Assembly (NCBI GenBank): GCA_024516035.1
Contig: CM044955.1
Span: 45,522,969-45,586,968, forward strand
Source of the DNA: Bactericera cockerelli
Lineage: Eukaryota > Arthropoda > Insecta > Hemiptera > Triozidae
Length of the DNA: 64,000 nucleotides
Direction: 5' to 3'
Shown here one piece after another: positions 12,901 through 21,839 of this stretch. The position numbers and the translations under genes were made by a program. How positions within the stretch are numbered: position 1 is the first letter of the stretch; every line of letters begins with the position of its first letter. Under the pieces are notes generated by a model, which worked only from the letters and a program-made list of their open reading frames with translations, had not been told where the DNA came from and searched no databases.

Positions 12901-13813
12901 TTGGATACAGGACGATAATAATAATATCGCCTTATTTATACTGCCCGATTAAGACTATTAAAGCCCCATCATTCCAGCAGTAAGCCCAAGACATATTATT
13001 ATGTGGTAAAAATCCCAAATGGGAGGATAACTTGTCATGTCCCGGATGGGTTTCGAACCCACGTTTTTGAGCTACCGGGACGATCTTCCCTTTTCCTCGT
13101 TTGAATCTTCCATCCCCACGTACCTGCATCCATGATACACTCGTGGGTGAGTTCCAGGAGCATGCGAAGCTGTGGGTCCATCAAGTTCGCCAACTTCGCG
13201 TGTATGCCGAAAAATTCAGCATCGAACGATGAAATGTCTTTGATCTTGCCAGTATGGGAGGGTGCTCCGTACAGTCCTGAAACATGATGCAACCATACTC
13301 GTACACATTCAACTTTTTCACTGTTAACTCTCTTCTTTTTGCTTTAATATTGGCATGTATTTTCCCTAAACCTAATACTAATACACCCCGAGACATGACC
13401 CTTTTAATCAGAGATTGAAGAAAGTTACCAATTAAATTTCAAAATAAGTAGGTAGACACATAATTAAATAAAAACTTTTTTGCTCCTTCAGTCCATAATT
13501 TTAGAAAAGTTCAAAATTATACATTTGCTCTTTTCTTTTATGCAAATCGCATTAGCGTAGAAATTATGAACATTTTTTTTCTCTTGACTGTAGATGGACT
13601 TTCTGAAAGGTAAGCTTACACTGCTTACACCTGAATTTGCCCGCATATAAGATTCACCGGCAATATTGTATGTATAGCTTTACCTGGTGGCCATCTTCTG
13701 CTGTCGTTAGTTATCATATCAATGCCATTGTACAAGTTACTTTTGAATTCTTCGCAATTTGAACTTTCAGGAAAGCGACCCGAAATTCCAGATATAACAA
13801 CAGGAGATGACAT
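650..13813 (-). CDS. FASN: Fatty acid synthase (type I, animal/insect), 5' part, 11 coding exons
   Basis: Cytosolic multidomain enzyme that builds palmitate from acetyl- and malonyl-CoA. Coding exons, 5' to 3' on the minus strand: 13684-13813, 13124-13276, 12022-12195, 6934-7134, 5481-5719, 4553-4783, 3722-3925, 3005-3130, 2299-2529, 1394-1813, 650-963. All have GT-AG borders and matching phases, giving about 808 codons without a stop. Ketoacyl synthase spans about residues 1-410, with nucleophile Cys162 in DTACSS, His294 in EAHGTGT and His332 in SNCGHAEP. A linker with GYKYRGYT leads to the malonyl/acetyltransferase: GMGSQW, Ser584 in GHSTGE, Arg609 and His686 in FHSPY. As I recall the animal enzyme, these positions lie within one to three residues of it. 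The start Met precedes the usual [12 protein letters not shown] opening. Dehydratase, reductase, ACP and thioesterase parts must lie left of position 650. Which FAS paralogue this is cannot be told. Confidence 0.95.
1055..1233 (-). mobile_element. tRNA-derived SINE
   Basis: On the minus strand the head reads like a tRNA: A-box-like gtggctcagtggttaag and B box gggttcgaatcc, then a unique body. Read with the poly-T/A run at 1040-1060 as its 3' tail. Lies in FAS intron 10. Confidence 0.65.
1394..1813 (-). CDS. FASN: FAS exon 10: acyltransferase active site
   Basis: Residues 564-703. Contains [17 protein letters not shown] (nucleophile Ser584), [12 protein letters not shown] (substrate-carboxylate Arg609) and [10 protein letters not shown] (His686). 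Ends KYES at a gtgaga donor. The open frame past that donor is intronic. Confidence 0.95.
1873..2090. repeat. Dispersed repeat R1, copy 1
   Basis: Shares long blocks (aacaatggacttaacctata, aagaactggaag, tgacttgcttccagtttg) with 33103-33340. The ends carry a ctatttttcttttgg-like inverted motif. Family not recognised. It fills part of FAS intron 9. Confidence 0.55.
2172..2262 (-). mobile_element. tRNA-derived SINE fragment
   Basis: The minus strand reads gctcagtggtcaaggtgtc then a B-box-like gcgggttcaaaaatgg, a SINE head without its full body. FAS intron 9. Confidence 0.45.
2299..2529 (-). CDS. FASN: FAS exon 9: start of acyltransferase
   Basis: Residues 487-563. Reads [18 protein letters not shown], the entry to the malonyl/acetyltransferase domain, and ends VIGMQ. 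Acceptor tttcag, donor tgcag|gtaaa, phase 0. Confidence 0.94.
3005..3130 (-). CDS. FASN: FAS exon 8: KS-MAT linker
   Basis: Residues 445-486, with [15 protein letters not shown], the conserved linker motif of animal FAS. Acceptor ttccag, donor gtacag|gtagc, phase 0. A Helitron-like element begins 26 bp away in the preceding intron (3156-3397). Confidence 0.9.
3156..3397 (+). mobile_element. Helitron-like element, copy 1
   Basis: Starts TCTTAATATATAAATG after an A, ends with hairpin gcgggcgacagcccgc followed by CTAG and then T: the A|TC...CTRR|T rule of Helitrons. 242 bp, noncoding. Same family as 18157, 23718, 37109 and 58287. Confidence 0.7.
3722..3925 (-). CDS. FASN: FAS exon 7: end of ketoacyl synthase
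   Basis: Residues 377-444. Contains [19 protein letters not shown], the KS C-terminal signature, then the start of the linker ([14 protein letters not shown]). Phase 0; acceptor tttcag, donor aatcag|gtatt. Confidence 0.94.
4553..4783 (-). CDS. FASN: FAS exon 6: KS second catalytic histidine
   Basis: Residues 300-376. Contains [16 protein letters not shown], with His332, then [14 protein letters not shown]. Phase 0 at both ends; acceptor ctcag, donor ctcaag|gtaag. Confidence 0.95.
4952..5475. mobile_element. Two short retroposons in opposite orientation
   Basis: A minus-strand copy (about 4952-5105, head gtggaagagattgcc) faces a plus-strand copy (about 5304-5475) with the same head, ggcaataaccccgccctt, and ending aataaagctt plus about 20 A. 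A related minus copy is at 58540-58700. The plus copy's poly(A) ends 4 nt from the exon 5 donor of FAS. Confidence 0.6.
5481..5719 (-). CDS. FASN: FAS exon 5: KS first catalytic histidine
   Basis: Residues 220-299, beginning [12 protein letters not shown] and ending [10 protein letters not shown], with His294. Acceptor tttcag, donor accagc|gtatg. The intron then runs at once into about 20 T residues (minus strand), the poly(A) of an antisense retroposon. Confidence 0.95.
5740..5900 (-). mobile_element. Retroposon 3' end
   Basis: An aataaaataaaatagcctttattgaa-type block (complement of an AATAAAGGC 3' end) followed by homologous sequence. A second copy lies at 49118-49340. FAS intron 4. Confidence 0.45.
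6302..6710. repeat. Tandem duplication, two units of about 204 bp
   Basis: Units 6302-6505 and 6506-6710 are nearly identical, each running from attattaatattgtcaatt to tgttggaccctaaat, differing by a few bases and short indels. No coding content. FAS intron 4. Confidence 0.8.
6768..6893 (-). mobile_element. Short retroposon, copy A
   Basis: Almost identical over 125 bp to 52553-52678. On the minus strand it reads gagaatgccgttgccattag ... aataaaacttgatcc, with an AATAAA-bearing 3' end and an (AAT)n-rich tail. A related plus-strand copy is at 25668-25790. Confidence 0.65.
6934..7134 (-). CDS. FASN: FAS exon 4: KS active-site cysteine
   Basis: Residues 153-219. Contains [15 protein letters not shown], whose Cys162 is the condensing nucleophile, followed by [12 protein letters not shown] and [10 protein letters not shown]. 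Acceptor ctccag, donor ttcag|gtaaa. A short retroposon (6768-6893) lies about 40 nt into the following intron. Confidence 0.95.
7454..7656 (-). mobile_element. tRNA-derived SINE (ATT-tailed family), copy 1
   Basis: The minus strand has a tRNA-like head with a gtaactcagtggtaaaggcg A box and a diverged B box, a body with tggacttcagaagtc-type sequence, and an (ATT)n tail at 7454. Other copies: 12912, 52688, 54592. Confidence 0.7.
8978..9172 (-). mobile_element. tRNA-derived SINE (GTTAAGCACTCGC family), copy 1
   Basis: The minus strand reads ctcagtggttaagcactcgc then B box gggttcgaaccc, a body with aatttggttacagttg, and the end cgaaataaaaa. Other copies: 16362, 34260 (longest) and a partial at 19078-19180. 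Confidence 0.7.
9295..10811 (-). mobile_element. Ginger-type DNA transposon derivative
   Basis: Inverted ends begin gttacgggaaaagctaggag (9295) and end with the complement at 10811; the arms also contain the palindrome cctaggtttacccgggtaaa and repeated cgggcttttaccg blocks. The interior carries a decayed C-terminal piece of a Ginger/KRBA2-type integrase on the minus strand (see 10054-10500). About 1.5 kb, so non-autonomous. Confidence 0.7.
10054..10500 (-). pseudogene. Remnant of Ginger/KRBA2-like integrase C-terminus
   Basis: From an ATG at 10500 the minus strand reads a [19 protein letters not shown] segment, then [35 protein letters not shown] and a dense Cys motif ([14 protein letters not shown]...CNSKCH). 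This is the tail seen after the integrase core in Ginger-type transposases and KRBA2. One in-frame stop interrupts it (about 10365), and the catalytic DDE core is absent. Confidence 0.7.
10880..11520. repeat. Dispersed repeat R2 with actttcctta / taaggaaagt ends
   Basis: Begins tactttccttatcc and closes ggataaggaaagtcg, a short inverted end. The interior has a (GT)n run at 11010-11043 and agctagagacttgaaatttg, a common motif in noncoding insect repeats. Part of it (tttctggacg...tagcctc) recurs at 11905. Class unknown. Confidence 0.4.
12022..12195 (-). CDS. FASN: FAS exon 3: ketoacyl synthase
   Basis: Residues 95-152, reading [17 protein letters not shown] and ending LSYAFNFSG, as in animal FAS. 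Acceptor tgcag, donor ctcag|gtaac. Flanked by the 4.9-kb repeat-filled intron 3. Confidence 0.93.
12545..12628 (-). mobile_element. tRNA-derived SINE fragment
   Basis: The complement of gggatttgaaccaatgg gives a B-box-like block, and gattagcgtc matches the head of the SINE at 63868. FAS intron 2, otherwise without recognisable content from 12200 to 12910. Confidence 0.4.
12910..13083 (-). mobile_element. tRNA-derived SINE (ATT-tailed family), copy 2
   Basis: The same body as 7454 and 54592 (tatcgccttatttatactgc ... cagcagtaagcccaagac) with B box complement gggtttcgaaccc and an (AAT)n end at 12915. The tRNA head is partly lost. FAS intron 2. Confidence 0.65.
13124..13276 (-). CDS. FASN: FAS exon 2: ketoacyl synthase
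   Basis: Residues 44-94, including the conserved [19 protein letters not shown] stretch of the KS N-terminal half. Acceptor ttcag, donor gcag|gta, phase 1 in and out. Ends in MDAG. Confidence 0.93.
13684..13813 (-). CDS. FASN: FAS exon 1: start of ketoacyl synthase
   Basis: Residues 1-43, beginning [16 protein letters not shown], the standard N-terminus of insect FAS; ends with WPP before the donor at 13683/13682, phase 1. A possible 5'UTR acceptor (cctacag on the minus strand) lies about 25 nt upstream of the ATG, so a noncoding leader exon may exist. Confidence 0.93.
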
Positions 13814-14213
13814 TTTGGGTAGAATTGTAGAAATCTGTAGGAAACTGGAAAAGAATAAAGTGATTTTTAATTCCTTTTAGTACTACAGATATATAAAATA
13901 AAACACTTTTTGATCCTGGTCTTTAGTCTATTGTTTGCCACTCGCTACTGATTACCGAAATGTAATTGTGTTGGTTCCAAAGAAATATAGCCTGTTAAAT
14001 AGAGAATGTCAAGTACTAGTTACTAATAGTTCATAGTTAGAAAATAAATGGATCTCTCAAATATAAATTCCTATGAATGAAAAATGTATTGCCAATTATG
14101 GACAAATCGCTTCCTCGTAATAGGTACTCGTGAATTACTCGTATAAGAAATCCAATGAATAATACATTGATCGGATTAATGAAGAATGAATAATAGATAT
14201 CGGATTTTTTTAG

Positions 14214-14312
14214 CCAGCGTCGATGGCGTTGAATGCACTGTTTCTCGTAGGATCACCAAAATTAAGCAACGTCCAGCGAGGTGAAGACTTCGTGATACTG
14301 GCATTCACGAAA
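14214..14312 (+). mobile_element. 5S-rRNA-derived SINE, 5' fragment
   Basis: Reads gttgaatgcactgtttctcg, then a gatcaccaaaattaagcaac block and gaggtgaagacttcgtgatac. This follows 5S rRNA through its internal control region (compare GATCACCGAAGTTAAGC). The body after tggcattc is missing. Confidence 0.65.
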
Positions 14313-14511
14313 TAAAAGCATATTATTTTATTTTAACTATTTTATAGGTCAGTGCAATTTTATAGGTCAGTGGTCACACACGTAAGGTCTTTGTCTTCAT
14401 GGTCTGCAGCTAGCAGAGTTTAAAGTTGATTAATTTAAATTGGGAACATCTGCAACACGTTTCTTGCATTAATAATAATATTATTTTTTATTTTTTATCA
14501 AATTAATTTAA

Positions 14512-14673
14512 CACATAGACGACCGGCATGTTTTTAGTAAGTTCTCCCGTGGGACCGGCGATGTTTAGGCTATTCACAGGCGTAGTGCATGCGTGTACCA
14601 CCGGTGGTACACCCGGTCCATTCCGTACAGACACGCGTGTACCACCGGTGGTACATCCGGTCGTCCAAGTGTT
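14512..14673. mobile_element. piggyBac-type MITE with TTAA target sites
   Basis: Flanked by TTAA at 14508-14511 and 14674-14677. Imperfect inverted ends share gacgaccgg near each terminus. The interior has two copies of the 16-bp perfect palindrome gtaccaccggtggtac, each followed by a ccggtc motif. Noncoding. Confidence 0.6.
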
Positions 14674-14909
14674 TTAATAAACCTAAAAAAATGTACTTAT
14701 TAGCTTCTCAGAAAATGTTGTACAAGTTTAGTGTACAAATTTCATTCACTGGTTTCGGAGATTCGAGCGTTGCGTCGGTTTCGCAAGGAATGAAAATCAG
14801 CTGAAAAATCGGCGTCGCGTCGGCTTCGCCAGACACAAAACGAAAAATGTTCAGGGCTAAAAATCGGAAGTATTTCGTTGATTTTTTTTACAAAAGCTTC
14901 TTATTCATA

Positions 14910-16048
14910 CAGGGTCCGCCAAAGAAAAGGAGCCACTCGAAATATCTAGTGAGAAAAACTAAAACAGGTGATGTACTATACTCTATCGAGGGGGAAACCT
15001 CTTCTACTAGATTTTGATTTTTTTTTTCTTTAACATTATCAGGGGCGACCCCAGTGGGCCAACTTTGGAATCTTTAATAGAACTACCCTATTTGTAATAC
15101 ATTTCTGAAAAGTAGTTGACATTATAAGTATTTTAAAACAAGTTTGAGATTTTAATCAAAACAGGGCCGGAGATATTTTACATTTCATTTCACAGGTTTC
15201 AGTCATTTTTTTTATATAAGAAGTAAAAAAAAATGTTAAACACAATACAAGTCTTTCTACTTGAAAGAATTAAATGTTTATGCCTTTTTGATATTATTAG
15301 CTTTACCAGGGGAGGTGTCATCTGACATGTAAAATCTTGCATTTTACTTATTTACATTTTATATTTTTTTTATGTACATATTTTGACACTGTAGCAGGCT
15401 GCAATTTATTTTCTTTCAATTTACTTAATTCCCTTGTTGCCAGCATATTTTTTGTCGTTTTTCAACTAATTTCTTTTTTCCTGTGTTAATTTTAGATCGT
15501 AGGTATAAATTTTATTAAATATTTTTAATTTTGCTTTTATTTTTTATTTATAGGTATTTTTTACTTGTATTTTTTGTAATCTTGCTATATGTCTATATAG
15601 GGCTTGTCCCGTAAATATACAATTATACATACACCTGTTTAACAGGTATTATTATTATTATTATGAGTTATAGCATTTAATTTTTTTTAATCCGTTCTTT
15701 ATGCTGGTCCACACAGGTGCAATATGCAACACGTTGCTGCAACATATATGTGTGTGGTAATTGGAACACTGTTGCAGCAACGTGTTGCAGTTCGTGTTCG
15801 TCAGTGATCCATTCTGTTTTAATTCAGTAGTGCCGTCTACACACGTGCAACATAGTAGCAACAAAGATCAAAGACAAAGATGTTCGGTAGAAAACCGACA
15901 TCCTCATGGATAAATTTTGAACATTCATGTTCGTGTTCAGAAGCCGTCTACACAGAGTGAATTTATGTTGCAGCAACATGTTGCATGTTGCACCTGTGTG
16001 GACCCAGCATTAGATATTTCAAGTGGCTCCTTTTTTTGGCGGATTCTG
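14910..16048. mobile_element. TA-target TIR element (CAGGGTCYGCC family)
   Basis: TA|CAGGGTCCGCCAAAGAAAAG at the left and the complement (tttttttggcggattctg|TA) at the right. Same family as 28121-28430. Non-autonomous, 1.14 kb, with another element nested at 15701-16010. Confidence 0.65.
15701..16010. mobile_element. Nested MITE with atgctggtccacac ends
   Basis: The inverted ends atgctggtccacacaggtgc and its complement (cacctgtgtggacccagcat) are near perfect over about 22 bp. The subterminal regions are packed with gttgctgcaac-type palindromes. No coding capacity; no clear target duplication seen. Confidence 0.65.
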
Positions 16049-16361
16049 TATATCCAAATATATCTACGGGCCTATACACTGGAGTCTTTATCATGTTTAT
16101 TTAAATAGAATATAAATTGACTGGAAATACTGGAATGTTTTAAAAAGATCGAGATTTTGGTAAGTGTAGGTAGAGTGTTGATAAAAAAAAACGTTAAAAT
16201 TCACTTCAAAAACTGCCGATAACGTTGAAAATATTTGTAGCCTAATTGATTCTGCTGCCAATTAATTTTTGGAATGCTAATTGACACCTCTGGAATCTTC
16301 AAAGAGTGAGTATAACAAATTTTATTTATTATTAAAAAAAAAAGATGAGTACATGTTCCAC

Positions 16362-16607
16362 AGCCGTTTTTATTTCGTAGCCATGAAACAGGAGTTACTG
16401 TAGACGCTTGTGATCTGTGTTGTAGACTACCCATCCCGTAATAGTATGTGTCCCCTCTGATGAGCGAGAAGTGATACAGTACTTCCCAATTAGGTGCTGG
16501 GTCAACACGAGCGCACCGGAAGGTATCCCTTACAAACAATTGTAATCAAATTAAGAATACAATTTTTGTGGGCACGGGGGATCGAAGCCGGCACCTTCCG
16601 CATTTAA
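16362..16607 (-). mobile_element. tRNA-derived SINE (GTTAAGCACTCGC family), copy 2
   Basis: Shares cgtagccatgaaacaggag, gtgctgggtcaacacgagcg and aaggtatcccttacaaacaa with 34260-34542. The tRNA-like head at its right end is diverged. Confidence 0.6.
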
Positions 16608-18156
16608 CTTCCCGTCCATTCTGTTATTGACGATTACATAATTAGCAAAGACTTGGTACTTAATGTGTCACATGATTTCTGAACATTTAAGATATCCACT
16701 CTTATTAAGTGAGAATACCTTATTTATAACTATAACATTAATAATTACTGATGCTAACTAGGAGTCCCGGGAACAGATGAAATTATTTTAGGGGGCATTT
16801 TTTGCTTAGTTAAAAAGTTATTGCCAAATCCCTGTTTTTACCACAAGTTAAGAGGTCGATTGGATTGTTGCACGCTTTTGAAGATATCATGACCATTTGA
16901 TATCATTTTGAAGATTTTTGAGTACCTACCTTTGTATATGTATGGCAGTTGAGCATATTTCTTTTCAAATACCTACAGTTAGTTTCGTCTAAAAGTAAAA
17001 TATAGTCAAACAAAATTCGAATTTTCTCTTTTTTTCCCTTCTTTGAATTAATTCTGTGACTATAGTAAATTATTTACCTACATGGTCAGTTTGTGTATCA
17101 ATATTGAAAATACCCCATCCTAGTTTTAAGTTTGTTGTAATAAATTAAAGTTCTTTCAGGTGCGATTAGGAATGAAGGAAATGCAACATTTGAAATGGAA
17201 CATGAAGGAAGGACAATGTTTCAAATTTTACAAAAACAGAGTAGGTTCTTACAAAAGTTGTGTCGAGGCCATGAAATCAACCTTTAACTTTTTAACTTAC
17301 CTACCTTTTATTTTTATCTATCCTTTCCTTATTTTTATTATTTTTAAATTCATATTTCATTGTTTCCATTGTAGTAGGTATGTAGGTACGTATTGTACCT
17401 ATAGCTATGTCTTTACTCTAATAAATAATAATAGATAATGAATTTTGAAATTATCGTGGAAACCCCTAAATATTTATACATATTATTTATGTACATTGGG
17501 AACCCCAAAAGTGGCATAAGTATTAGGTACCTAATAGGTACACTTAATTACTTACCTTAGGTATAATAATACGAAAACAGAATTATGATTCGGTGAAAAA
17601 CATCTCTCTGGAAGTTTTCAAAGCAATTTTTCAAACAAACAATCTTTTCTTAGTTTAATTCATAGCGCTCTTTTATAATTATAATGGGCCTTGATTTTTT
17701 TTTGTTCCAAAAGTTTAAAAAACACTTAATCGATATCAAACAGAAATAAAATAGACAAAAGTTAGGTATGTACTCAACACAAATAAAGAAGTACAATGTT
17801 ATTATCGCCTTTGAAAGTAGTTTCGATTAGAAATGAAACTCACTAGATTATCAAATGAATTCCCAATTATATAAATTAATCTCTCTTAATAAAGCTCTAA
17901 TGAATGGGAAAGGTTCATTCTCAATCATCGAAATTTCTACCGATAGTAAGTTCATAATTATGTAGGTAGCTACATCTATCATCTCACAGTTTTATGACCC
18001 TTTCAGACCCGACGTGTTGTACAGATTAAGGGGCCAAAAATAATCTACCTTGTCTAACAGAATATGAATGCGCACTCTTAAAGTTACATTTTCTATCTTA
18101 ATCCCCCAAAAACAACCCTTCATGGTTACAAAAGGAAGAACGCCTACTCAAAAGAA

Positions 18157-18379
18157 TCTTAATATATAAATGTCAAAGTCACTGACTGATCATCACTGTT
18201 TCTCCGAACTGGTAAGTCCTAGGAAGCTGAAATTTGGTAGGTAGCTTTGTCTTATAGTCTAGATGTGCAATAAGACGAGATTTTTCGAAATTCCCACTAC
18301 AACACCTGCCATTGGCGAAAAAGAACTTTTTGCTTTCACGGCCATGCCTCGGTCCGTAAAGCGGGCGACAGCCCGCTAG
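18157..18379 (+). mobile_element. Helitron-like element, copy 2
   Basis: Preceded by A, begins TCTTAATATATAAATGTC and ends in hairpin gcgggcgacagcccgc, CTAG, then T. 223 bp and about 90% or more similar to copy 1 by eye. Confidence 0.7.
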
Positions 18380-19332
18380 TAAGTAATAAAGCTAAGAAGA
18401 CACTGTCAATTATGGACACAATACTTCGTCGTGATGAGTTCACATTGTACACTTGACAATTTTGAGATTTTATACTAAATCACTTATATCTCCAAAACTG
18501 CTGAACCAATTTTCTTCAATTATGTTTTATGAATACCGTTTTTCCTACATTACCATTCTAGAACTTTTCGACTTAAATGACATCTTGTGTGGATGTGTGT
18601 GTTTGGTTGTCGGGGTGTGTGTGATGATGTCTATGTGTTTGTGTCAATTGATTTTTCCATTAGGCTTAATGGATCCTTAGGTAAAACTCCATTAAATTTA
18701 GTTCGTAAAAGTCTGCATTATTTTGATACATTAGGTAATTTTGTATTACTAACGGTGGTACACTCGCAATAATACCTAGAGATTGTTAAAAGTGTCACAT
18801 TTGTCTAAAAAATTGCCCTCCCCTGGTCTAACCTGAGCCTTTTACATATTCTAGGTACTAAATATTACTAATTATTCTAATCACTGAATCTCACTGTCAG
18901 GTTTGATTTTTTTCAAATATTAAGTTTTCTAACGTTTCTGTTTGAAAGCATTGTCATCGAAAGGTTTTTTTAAAAATGAATACGAATGTACGAACTATTG
19001 AACATGTTTCAGATCATCATCCTGTCATTGTAAACAAATTTCTTGAATCGTCCAGCACCAAATCAGTAAATAGGTTGTAACTTGCCCATCCCGTATTAGT
19101 ATGCCTCCCCCCTCTGATAGGCGAGAAATGACACAGTACTTTCCATTTAGGTGCTGGGTCAACACGAGCACATCGAGGGCATCGATTTGTCACTTTTTCA
19201 GAAATTTCTACTCTAACCATGCCGAAAAGTGGCCAAAACATACCCCTAATACTTACTTCCAAAGAAAAAAAAGCGGTGTTCATTTGCCAAACCCACGTTT
19301 TTGGCTAAATTAGCTAACTTGAAAAAGATCTA

Positions 19333-19459
19333 TAGAGTGAACGAAAAGTCTGTGAACGGATTTTTATCTTTATAATGGGTAAAGATAGAGACTTGAATTT
19401 TTTTAACGGCTCAATAGCCGTTAAAAAAATCGTTTTCGGGACTTATCGTTCACTCTGTA
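19333..19459. mobile_element. Small TA-target MITE
   Basis: The inverted ends agagtgaacgaaaagtc and gacttatcgttcactct lie next to TA on both sides. The centre contains a second palindrome (ttaacggctcaatagccgttaa). About 125 bp, mariner-like by target only. Confidence 0.55.
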
Positions 19460-20193
19460 TAACTCTTTTCAATTAGGCGCTTCTCTGCCAGTAGGCAGAT
19501 CGCTCGCGCCGATTCTTCTGGTGTTGTGTATAACTTAATTGTTTTGAGGTAACTTAGAAGGGAATCAGCGCTCTCGACAGCGTCGGAGGCACAGTTTTTG
19601 GGCATAGAGCTGGTAGGTTAGTGCTTAACAGAAAGAATTTCGCCACAACGACAGCTAGGGGGAGGAGTACGCTATGTGTGCATCGCGTATGGTCTATACT
19701 CATTCGGCACAGTATGTACTACCTCCTCAAATATAGTCTGCCGGTCACTTGAGCACGAGTGAGATACAATACGTCAAACTGTCAGAGCACAACATGTCAT
19801 TGTATGTAGATTATTAATTTATTCAGGATATTTGATTTCTGAGAGGCAATATAGCAGACTCATTTTCTTTCTTGCCTAAATTTAACCCATTATCTATTTT
19901 AGGAGTGGCTTGGAACCAAGGTGTGCACCTTTAAGCAAATTGCTTTCCAAAGGTTTGCGCTGACAAAAAGCCATTGAGAAGTATTCTTGTTTTTTCGATG
20001 TTAGCGAGGAAGAATTTTTTTTGGTATTGGTCTTCATTTGAAATGTAATGTTTTACAAAATTTAATAATTGTAGATTTTAAATCTTTTCTGAATCCTTTC
20101 TAAGGCGTGACTATGGATTTGCTATGCAGGTGACCACACAACACCAGCGATACTATAAGAGAGAGCGTATCAAAGATACCTACACACAATATA

Positions 20194-20730
20194 CAGTATG
20201 TTTCTGAAAAGGTGGCCACCCCCTCGTAACTTTTGATCGAAATGGAATTGTCCAATTCTGTAAAGTTCTAAGGATAAAAAGTACCCTGTGTTCATTCTTA
20301 TACTTCGACCCGACTAGCTCTTCCGTCCCTTTAGGCCATATTTTTCTATTTTTCTCGAAAATTTTAAATAGAATGCCATATTTTACTTCCTAAAATTTCT
20401 AATAATAGAAGTCGGAAGTATTGTGTTTTGTACCTGTTCATTAAAACTTAAAATAAGCTGTTAACTAAAAAAATAAAACCTATCAGGGATGAAGCTGGTA
20501 GGTATTAGGGCGCAAAGTTCAAAAATATTACCCGTACCCTGAATTTCAACGACTATTTCATATTTTAGTGCAATTTTTATTCACATAATATGTATTTTTA
20601 ACTTTCACATTATAAATATAGCTGATATGTGTTCAAAATATTCTTAAAACAAAAAAATCATACGAAAAGAACGTGAAATCTTGTTAACTTAACTAGGGCC
20701 ATAGATAAGTTTTTGTAATAGAAGAATTCT
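20194..20730 (+). mobile_element. One-ended copy of the long-TIR element
   Basis: Begins TA|CAGTATGTTTCTGAAAAGG and follows the left arm of the 55105-57247 element (ggtggccaccccctcgtaac, then the gaagctggtagg block and the agggccatag block) to about 20730. No right arm found. The palindromic cttcc...ggaag repeat interrupts it at about 20390-20430. Confidence 0.55.
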
Positions 20731-21710
20731 TTCTTCATTGCCCCTTGCCCCTTCCTGGCTATGCCCATGATTCTGCGCTATCCAGTTATCCACTCAAATT
20801 GTGATCAAACACCTTGGCTGAGGTGTGAAGAACGCCCTGTAGAAAAAAGAGACAAATAATAACACAAAGAACACAAACATATTTATTTAGATTCTCGATA
20901 AAATTTTGATGTGTTTACAAACTCTTCAATTCGAATGATTGTAAGCGCCACGGACGTTTTGATTCAGGGTAATAACTATTACTTAAGTAACCCCAAAAGA
21001 CCCGGAGAAGCTGAGTTGAGCTCCAGGGAGAGTATCTATATCTTCTGTATAAGCAGCTAAGCAGCGTTGTAACTTATAGCTGCTTCTAGCAAGGAGTCGA
21101 ACGCGGAGAGCACTGCAGTTAGTTTCTACGATGTTCGGATCCGAAGCTCGAGGAGAAGCTCAAAAATTGTAATTGTAATGAAAATTTAAAATTGTAATGA
21201 AAATTATTTTTTTAACGACCGAGTTAAAGCTTAATGAATACGAGACCATTCCAATAAAGCAAATTATTGTTCATAAATCTATCCAAAAAATCCCTTAAAA
21301 TGACCAAAAGTGATAAACCAAAACATCCCTTTAAATCCCTCAATCCCATACTCAAATAATTATCCCTTTAATTTTTAAAACTTTACTTCATCTGGCAACC
21401 CTGTTACCAGTGTTTCTAATGTTTCCTATGAATGTTTCATTTCAATTAATAATTAAAATAATAAATTTAAGAAATGAAATAATACATTTATTGAAAAATA
21501 GTTTGTCTTTAGATAAGATAAAGTTAAATCCAAATACATAACTACTTTTATGTTGAGAGTTGTGATACTGCAAGAGCAAGAAGACCCAGAGGAACAAAAG
21601 ACTATAGGAAGTGTTTAACAATCACTTCACAAGCTAATCCATAGTAAAAACTGTCAAAATAATTACTAAACCAAATCTAACCATGGACTTCTTCAACTTT
21701 CAACAGAACA

Positions 21711-21839
21711 ATGAACTGCAAGTCTGACAGCATTATTGGCTATCTTTCTTTTGAATTAATCCTGAAAATGGCTGTGAATAGTCCGGAGCCTTTCGGAGAG
21801 TCAGAGGAACCAGAGTCCGACTTGGATCCTAGAATTCAA
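21711..21839 (+). CDS. SH3BP5: SH3BP5 exon 1
   Basis: Residues 1-43: an acidic N-terminus (GESEEPESDLDPRIQ) leading into the coiled coil. Donor CAA|gtgagt, phase 0. Either ATG 21711 or ATG 21768 may be used. Confidence 0.85.

Larger units (their letters stand above)
13814..21710. other. Divergent intergenic region between FAS and SH3BP5
   Basis: 7.9 kb with no supported gene. It carries a 5S-derived SINE (14214), a piggyBac-type MITE (14512), nested TIR elements (14910-16048), a SINE (16362), a Helitron-like copy (18157), a TA MITE (19333) and a one-ended TIR element (20194). Promoters of both genes must lie here, but no specific motif was recognisable. 16610-18150, 19460-20190 and 20870-21700 hold nothing I recognise. 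Confidence 0.6.

Noticed and set aside
17160..17438. 92-codon frame preceded by an acceptor-like ttctttcag
   Set aside because: No domain, low-complexity hydrophobic end, no partner exon or good donor; likely chance.
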